Below are positions 43,880 through 48,514 of a DNA stretch of 48,514 nt, piece by piece. The notes under the pieces are model-generated. The model searched no databases, was not told where the DNA came from, and saw nothing but the letters and a program-made list of their open reading frames with translations. Position 1 is the stretch's first letter; each line of letters opens with the position of its first letter. The stretch comes from Bacillota bacterium (lineage in GTDB: Bacteria > Bacillota > UBA4882 > UBA8346), in NCBI GenBank assembly GCA_029553165.1, contig JAKPCT010000005.1:1-48514 (forward strand), read 5' to 3'. Made by a program: the position numbers and the translations under genes.

Positions 43880-44245
43880 ATGGAATACAAAATATTAGGA
43901 AAGAAAAATGATATTGCACTGATTATTACTGATGAGGTTGTTATCAAAGACACCCAATCCGCATTAGATTTGATTGTTTCTGCGCAGTATGAAACCAATT
44001 GTGATAAACTTATAGTATACAAATCATGTGTAACTGATGATTTCTTTGTTTTGAGTAACAAAATAGCAGGTGAAATCTTGCAGAAGTTTATCAACTATCA
44101 TATAAAAATTGCTATTGTTGGAGATTACTCAAACTACACCAGTAAACCTCTTAAGGACTTTATCTATGAAAGCAATAGTGGGAATAGTATCTTTTTTGTA
44201 CCTGGCATTGAAGAAGCCATACTTAAGTTAGATAGTTCTAAGTGA
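43880..44245 (+). CDS. DUF4180 domain protein
   Basis: The 121-residue protein fits the DUF4180 family: QSALDLIVSAQYETNCDKLI, DDFFVLSNKIAGEILQKFIN, HIKIAIVGDYSNYTSKPLKD and FIYESNSGNSIFFVPGIEEA line up with the conserved blocks I know for it. Function is unknown; relatives often lie near regulators of stress or metabolism and their fold resembles STAS-like modules. AGGAG precedes the ATG. It follows the RsgA gene by 28 bases and probably shares its promoter. Confidence 0.82.
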   Translation: MEYKILGKKNDIALIITDEVVIKDTQSALDLIVSAQYETNCDKLIVYKSCVTDDFFVLSNKIAGEILQKFINYHIKIAIVGDYSNYTSKPLKDFIYESNSGNSIFFVPGIEEAILKLDSSK

Positions 44246-44281
44246 ATATTTTTAGAGTAAATGATAACTTAAATTAAGAAT

Positions 44282-44313
44282 AAAGGCGCCTGTTTAACAG
44301 GCACTTTCTATTT
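44282..44313. terminator. Bidirectional terminator
   Basis: AAAG-(GC)-GCCTGT (44282-44293) pairs with ACAGGC-(A)-CTTT (44297-44307) around a three-base loop. T-rich sequence follows on the plus strand and on the minus strand. It lies between two convergent units. Confidence 0.7.
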
Positions 44314-44338
44314 TGTTTAATTGTTAAAATTTTACGGT

Positions 44339-45814
44339 TCAAATTTTAATCTCGTCTTTTTCGATTAACTCAATAAATTTATCAACGATCTCCGGATCAA
44401 ATTGTTTCCCTTTGTTATTTTTAAGCTCGTTGATCACTGCTTCCATGGGCAATTTTGACCGATATTTGCGATCGGTAGTCATCGCATCAAATGAATCAGC
44501 AACTGTAATTATTTTGGCTAAGAAAGGAATGTCGTTACCCTTTAATCCTTTGGGATAGCCTTTGCCGTCGTAGCGTTCATGGTGGTAAAGAACAAGTGGG
44601 ACAACGTCACGGAACATTGATACAGCAGAAAGGATCATTGCTCCCCGTTCGGAGTGTTTTTTTATTTCATAATACTCTGCATCATCCAGGCTGCTGGTCT
44701 TTTTTAGGATTGCGTCCTCAGTACCGATCTTACCGACATCATGGAAGATACCACCGTTTTTTAACAGCTCTAATTCTTTCTCACTGAGATTAAAAGCTTT
44801 ACCAATTTTAACAGCATACTCAGCAACCCGATCGGAGTGATCGCAGGTATATTCATCTTTAGAGTTGATGGTAAGTCTGATCGTCCGGACTGTCTCTATA
44901 TACCATAAGGCAAGCTGTTCGCGTTGTTTATCCAGTTCTTCATTTTTAATATTGATGAGACGGTGCAGCAAGGCGTTGGAAATCGAGCTTGAGACAATGC
45001 TTGAATAGATTTGCAGCAGTTTGAGCGATTCATCATCAATATTACCTGAACTAACATAAATAACGCCCAAAGTATCATATTTTTCACTGATTAGAGGTAA
45101 GAGGACACTATTGCCTATTACCCGGATTTCCTTTAAAGTTCGGACATATCCGATGTGTTCTAATAGTTCGACACTAATATTATCTAAACCGCCTAAATAA
45201 GCTCCGATGCCGTTATATAAAGTCCCATTCACAATATTATTATCAAGATCAATGATATTATCAATTAGAATAAAGGCATCTTCAGCTTTGAGCATCGGCA
45301 TCAGTTCTAATAAGATTTCTTGCAAAATATTATTGATTGGTTGCAATTGATAAACTTTTGGGACCGATTGCAGAATCTTATTCAGTCCATCCCGAGTGGT
45401 CTTGATTGTATTCATCATATCAATTGATTTAATTGCTGAGGCAACCAGTAACAATAACTGGTCATAGCGTTCACTCTTTTCACAGTAACCTTGGATATCA
45501 AGGCGTTGAATCGTTTCCAGGGGAGGGACCAGACTACTATGCCCTGTCAACAGGAGAATATAGATTTCTTTGTTGAATTCTCTGATCTTTTCGACAACTT
45601 TATCACCGTGGATTGGGCTCATTAAATAATCTAAAATCAATAGTTCATAGTTTTGTCCTTTGACAAGATCAATAGCTACCAGTGGATCACTGCAGGTATC
45701 AATTGAATATCCGTTTACTTCGAGAGTAAACTTGATTGACTTGAGGATTGCCGGTTCGTCATCGACTAAAAGAATCCGATAGAGTTTTTTCTGATTAATA
45801 TTTTTAAGTCTCAT
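44339..45814 (-). CDS. Response regulator with HD-GYP phosphodiesterase domain
   Basis: The 491-residue protein begins with a receiver domain (about 12-125) with the acidic pair in LLVDDE and the phosphoacceptor Asp62 in LLILDYLMSP. A GAF-like middle region (about 160-290) and a C-terminal HD-GYP domain follow, with GGIFHDVGKIG, HHERYDGKGYPKGLKGNDIP and IITVADSFDAMTTDRKYR. HD-GYP domains hydrolyse cyclic di-GMP. The gene starts 19 bases after the histidine kinase gene, so the kinase very probably phosphorylates this receiver. The output would be a change in cyclic di-GMP level. It is the last gene of the operon, before a bidirectional terminator. Confidence 0.93.
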   Translation of the reverse strand: MRLKNINQKKLYRILLVDDEPAILKSIKFTLEVNGYSIDTCSDPLVAIDLVKGQNYELLILDYLMSPIHGDKVVEKIREFNKEIYILLLTGHSSLVPPLETIQRLDIQGYCEKSERYDQLLLLVASAIKSIDMMNTIKTTRDGLNKILQSVPKVYQLQPINNILQEILLELMPMLKAEDAFILIDNIIDLDNNIVNGTLYNGIGAYLGGLDNISVELLEHIGYVRTLKEIRVIGNSVLLPLISEKYDTLGVIYVSSGNIDDESLKLLQIYSSIVSSSISNALLHRLINIKNEELDKQREQLALWYIETVRTIRLTINSKDEYTCDHSDRVAEYAVKIGKAFNLSEKELELLKNGGIFHDVGKIGTEDAILKKTSSLDDAEYYEIKKHSERGAMILSAVSMFRDVVPLVLYHHERYDGKGYPKGLKGNDIPFLAKIITVADSFDAMTTDRKYRSKLPMEAVINELKNNKGKQFDPEIVDKFIELIEKDEIKI

Positions 45815-45833
45815 CCTTGTACTCGCTCCGTTT

Positions 45834-47642
45834 CTATTTTAATGGTATCGAAACATAGAATGATGTTCCTTCATCATTTGATTTAAATGTGATATTCCCA
45901 CCGAACTTAGCTTTAATAGTTGCGTAAGACATATAAAGCCCTAGTCCGGTTCCGTCCTTACCTTTTGAAGTGACCATCTCTTTGAATAACTTCTCTTGGA
46001 CATTGGCCGGGATACCCTTGCCATAGTCTTTGACCTCAAAGATAATTGCGGATCCTTCTTTATAAATGTTTAACTCAATATTACCACCCTGCTCATCATA
46101 AGCGTGAATTGAATTGATGATCAGGTTGTTGATAATTTGAATCAGACTGTTTAGCTGTCCGGTGATTACGGTGTTGTTATCAACACTTGAGTTGATGATT
46201 AAGTTGCAATGACTTTTTTTAATAGAGTAGCGCATCAGGATATCTACCCGGTTGATTAAGTTATCAATGGTAAAACTGACAACACTGTTATCATTAAACT
46301 GGACTGCCTGGTCACGTACGGCGGTGATTATATCTGACATATAGGTTAACTGTGGTGTAATACTGTCACACCAGTCCTGCATCTCGACGCAAATCTGGTG
46401 GTAATCTGCTTCGGTGACCATGCTATTACCGATTGAGTCTTTAAGTTCCCGGATTAAGACATCCAGTGCATGCTTGAAACCGGCAATTGACATGATTGGC
46501 GTCTTTAAATTATGGGCGATGCCGCCAATAAGCTGACCTAATGAGGCTAACCGTGCGTTTTCCATCAATTGCTCCTGAGTGGACTCCAGCATTTTCAGAT
46601 TTTCTTTGTGTTCGGTAATGTCCTTTAACAAAATAATTGTCCCGGTATACTTATTTTTTAAAAAGACTGGGGTCAGTTCAATATAGAAATATCTTTGAAA
46701 CTCGTTGATCTTGAATTGATATTCAAAATAGCGGGAGTTTCTGGTATTTTTTGTTTCTTCAATTAAATTCAACAATTTATCCAGATTAAAGTGCGTGTTA
46801 CCGGATTCAAAGCATTTTAAAAAACTATCTCCCCGGGTGAAGGGGTAAAATTTGGCAAATATATTGTAAAATGGTTTATTGTAATCTTTAATAATATAAT
46901 TTTTATCAATCACAATAAAACAGTCAGAAATATGATCAACAATCGTTTGCAGAGCGATCGGGGTTAACTTGAGAAAATCATATTTAAATATTGCCCAATA
47001 TAATAATAATAAAGTAACAGTAAATGTAATCGGAGTAGAGTAGTTTGGTAATTGTAGTATTTTGTAAGTTGTTAAAAAGTTGACTATAAATGGAATAAGG
47101 AAACTGACAATTATTGATAATGTTTGTCTTGAGAAGAATCCCGAATTATTTATGGTAAAATAAACCAAATATCCAAATCCCCAGATCATAAAAATGTAAG
47201 AAGGTATATTATGAAGCAAGTAAAAAAATAGTCCCATTTTAAGGTTAGTATTGTAGAGTGAAAAGTCAACATAGAAGAGATGATGAATTTGATTGGTTAA
47301 TAATGCAATAAACGATAATATCGGAAAAGTTATCAAGAGAAGATGGCTCCACCGAAACTTATAACAGTCATGAGCATAAATATAACCAATCATTAAAAAT
47401 GAAATTGGACCAAAGATCACTCCAATATGATATAAATAGACGAATGACATCATTGCTTTTTCTGTAATGTTTAAGACAAAGATCAGTAATGCATGTCCCA
47501 TAGACCACATTAACATCAGCGATAATGCTACCAGAAAAGCATAATGAATATCGGTTTTATTTTTAATACGATTGACAATAATCATAAACAACAAATTGGT
47601 TGCAATTGATAATAGTAAAAAGTAGTAACCAATATTGAACAT
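45834..47642 (-). CDS. Sensor histidine kinase, 7TM-PAS-HisKA-HATPase
   Basis: The 602-residue protein has seven predicted membrane helices (about 1-220), a PAS domain (about 230-350, ending TIILLKDITEHKENLK), a HisKA domain with the phosphoacceptor His377 in GIAHNLKTPIMS, and a HATPase domain with NNLIINSIHAYDEQGG, VKDYGKGIPANVQEKLFKEM and GTGLGLYMSYATIKAKFGG. I start it at ATG 47640-47642, because GTGGAG stands six bases upstream and inside the end of the previous gene; a TTG at 47672 would add ten residues. Its input half resembles the orphan kinase at 9279-11072 (both have TN..HHLF and a PAS after helix seven). It pairs with the downstream HD-GYP regulator. Confidence 0.92.
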   Translation of the reverse strand: MFNIGYYFLLLSIATNLLFMIIVNRIKNKTDIHYAFLVALSLMLMWSMGHALLIFVLNITEKAMMSFVYLYHIGVIFGPISFLMIGYIYAHDCYKFRWSHLLLITFPILSFIALLTNQIHHLFYVDFSLYNTNLKMGLFFYLLHNIPSYIFMIWGFGYLVYFTINNSGFFSRQTLSIIVSFLIPFIVNFLTTYKILQLPNYSTPITFTVTLLLLYWAIFKYDFLKLTPIALQTIVDHISDCFIVIDKNYIIKDYNKPFYNIFAKFYPFTRGDSFLKCFESGNTHFNLDKLLNLIEETKNTRNSRYFEYQFKINEFQRYFYIELTPVFLKNKYTGTIILLKDITEHKENLKMLESTQEQLMENARLASLGQLIGGIAHNLKTPIMSIAGFKHALDVLIRELKDSIGNSMVTEADYHQICVEMQDWCDSITPQLTYMSDIITAVRDQAVQFNDNSVVSFTIDNLINRVDILMRYSIKKSHCNLIINSSVDNNTVITGQLNSLIQIINNLIINSIHAYDEQGGNIELNIYKEGSAIIFEVKDYGKGIPANVQEKLFKEMVTSKGKDGTGLGLYMSYATIKAKFGGNITFKSNDEGTSFYVSIPLK

Positions 47643-47643
47643 C

Positions 47644-48270
47644 TTATACTCCACTTCTGGACTGTGCTTCAATTATAGCTTTATATTCCTTACCGCCTTC
47701 TTTGTTTGAGATAACTCTCCCCATTTGATAGATATAGTTGAGGCCGGGAATATCAAAATTAAGATTGGAAGTATATTGTTCACTAAAATTCAGGTTGAAC
47801 TTATGTTTCCCGTTAGCGCGGTAGAACTGGCTTACTTCACTCAACACTACTGGAATTAATGGTTTCAAATCCAGATTAGCCTCTGTTAAATAAAGATAGG
47901 TTACATCCATAAAATTGTATATATTAAGACCGTTCTCAAATAATTCTCCCACGGCAAAAGCAACAGTTTTGTCTGCTTTTTTGATCTGCCAGAGCGCCCG
48001 GTTAATTTTAAAGTTAAAACTTTCATAGATCTGTTTAATGTCTGGTAAATAAAAATCATCTTTTTCATAACAATAACATTTCCGTAACAGCCATGGTAAA
48101 TTTTGTTCCGCATAATCGATAAATTGGTCAGGTTCTCGCAAACGGCTGATACTATAATTATTATTTGGTATTAATGTTGACATATAGTTTGTATCATACT
48201 CAAATAAATGGCAAGTATCAAAGCGATACTTGGTCTCGTCAGCAATAATATTACCGATACTTAAATACAT
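47644..48270 (-). CDS. Unknown protein at the head of a signalling operon
   Basis: I do not recognise this 208-residue protein. It has no signal peptide or membrane helix. The central segment KTVAFAVGELFENGLNIYNF and the following NLNFDIPGLNYIYQMGRVIS look like an alpha/beta core, loosely like an N-acetyltransferase fold, but no acetyl-CoA motif is clear. Its stop codon is one base from the kinase ATG, so the two are translationally linked and it may sense or relay a signal to that kinase. The ATG is at 48268-48270, with only a weak GAAAG site. Confidence 0.7.
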   Translation of the reverse strand: MYLSIGNIIADETKYRFDTCHLFEYDTNYMSTLIPNNNYSISRLREPDQFIDYAEQNLPWLLRKCYCYEKDDFYLPDIKQIYESFNFKINRALWQIKKADKTVAFAVGELFENGLNIYNFMDVTYLYLTEANLDLKPLIPVVLSEVSQFYRANGKHKFNLNFSEQYTSNLNFDIPGLNYIYQMGRVISNKEGGKEYKAIIEAQSRSGV

Positions 48271-48441
48271 CTTTCGATGTGTTTTCGGTACAATAAAAAC
48301 CGAGCGGAACGGAACTTAAAAATCCCTGCATAAAATGGAAACTCCATTGCGAGCACCCCTAAAAAATAATACCATCAACTTTCGCACATAGTTAATGTGC
48401 AGTGAACATTGAAAAATCAATAGTTTTGGGCAATAAAGAAG
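48271..48441. other. Intergenic region with several small hairpins
   Basis: The gap between the minus-strand operon and the plus-strand promoter holds AATGGA-GTT-TCCATT (about 48335-48349), GCACAT-AGTTA-ATGTGC (48384-48400) and ATTGA-AAAA-TCAAT (48408-48421). It is the likely 5' leader of the minus-strand operon. No known riboswitch consensus is recognised. No gene is supported here. Confidence 0.45.
48415..48437 (+). repeat. Copy 2 of a 23-base intergenic motif
   Basis: It matches 24187-24209 at 20 of 23 positions, with core AGTTTTGGGCAATA at 48422-48435. It ends about five bases before the -35 box of the promoter at the right edge, a position that suits a regulator site. Confidence 0.5.
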
Positions 48442-48470
48442 TTCAAGAAACCTCTTATATGTGATATAAT
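48442..48470 (+). promoter_or_regulatory. Promoter of a gene beyond the right edge
   Basis: TTCAAG (48442-48447), a 17-base spacer and a perfect TATAAT (48465-48470) with TG at 48462-48463 give an extended -10 promoter. GGAGG near 48505-48509 is a ribosome site for a plus-strand gene that would start at or just after 48514. Confidence 0.65.
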
Positions 48471-48514
48471 AGAAGTGAATAAAACCCATTAAAATCAACA
48501 CTTTGGAGGTTCTT

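Noticed and set aside
43750-44094. A 114-codon minus-strand frame over the DUF4180 gene.
   Set aside because: The plus-strand frame matches a known family and has a ribosome site.
48316-48501. A 61-codon minus-strand frame in the right-edge intergenic region.
   Set aside because: It runs through the strong plus-strand promoter and has no ribosome site.

Overview
The window reads as a chromosomal segment of a low-GC Gram-positive-type bacterium (Bacillota). Supporting signs are strong GGAGG-type ribosome binding sites, frequent GTG and TTG starts, a Bacillus-style TRAP (MtrB) regulator, the rimP-nusA-rnpM-rplGA-infB-rbfA-nrnA-truB-ribF order, and a maf-radC-mreBCD-mrdA-minCDE-rodA block. PpdK and MinE suggest a Clostridia-like anaerobe, but the species cannot be named from the sequence alone.

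Layout. 1-600: the end of an rRNA operon (23S 3' end, 5S, tRNA-Asn, terminator). 730-9193: a small membrane protein with an RCK_C-like tail, then mtrB, then a TRAP-controlled attenuator leader, then a complete tryptophan operon (aroF-trpE fusion, trpG, trpD, trpC, trpF, trpB, trpA) and a terminator. 9.3-14.7 kb: an orphan NarL-type sensor kinase with a seven-helix input module, a single-pass membrane protein, a TPR protein, a 50-residue two-helix membrane peptide and an IclR regulator. 14.8-23.4 kb: the nusA-infB translation/ribosome operon ending in ribF, convergent with yfcE. 24.3-27.0 kb: ppdK, with codon use typical of high expression. 27.0-28.6 kb: two tiny overlapping reading frames, an SGNH esterase and a decayed gene. 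28.6-38.4 kb: DUF4321 protein, maf, radC, the cell-shape and division genes and a Nudix hydrolase. 38.4-44.3 kb: a more AT-rich accessory stretch with a DUF416-like protein, an ankyrin-repeat protein, a long coiled-coil protein of unknown function, an rsgA-type GTPase with an odd 5' end and a DUF4180 protein. 44.3-48.3 kb, minus strand: a three-gene signalling operon (unknown protein, seven-helix histidine kinase, receiver-HD-GYP protein). The right edge has a promoter and Shine-Dalgarno sequence for a plus-strand gene that lies outside the window.

The most striking system is the tryptophan locus. TRAP is encoded directly upstream of its own target. Eight bases after the mtrB stop codon begin twelve GAG/TAG triplets in two blocks of six. 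The last triplet lies inside the 5' arm of a 14-bp antiterminator, which is mutually exclusive with an intrinsic terminator. The first enzyme of the operon is a natural fusion of a DAHP synthase core (first step of the shikimate pathway) to anthranilate synthase component I (first step of the tryptophan branch). More triplets cover the start regions of aroF-trpE and trpD, so TRAP may also act on translation. One Trp-sensing protein may thus control both entry points of the pathway, while the TrpE half supplies allosteric feedback; the last two statements are inference.
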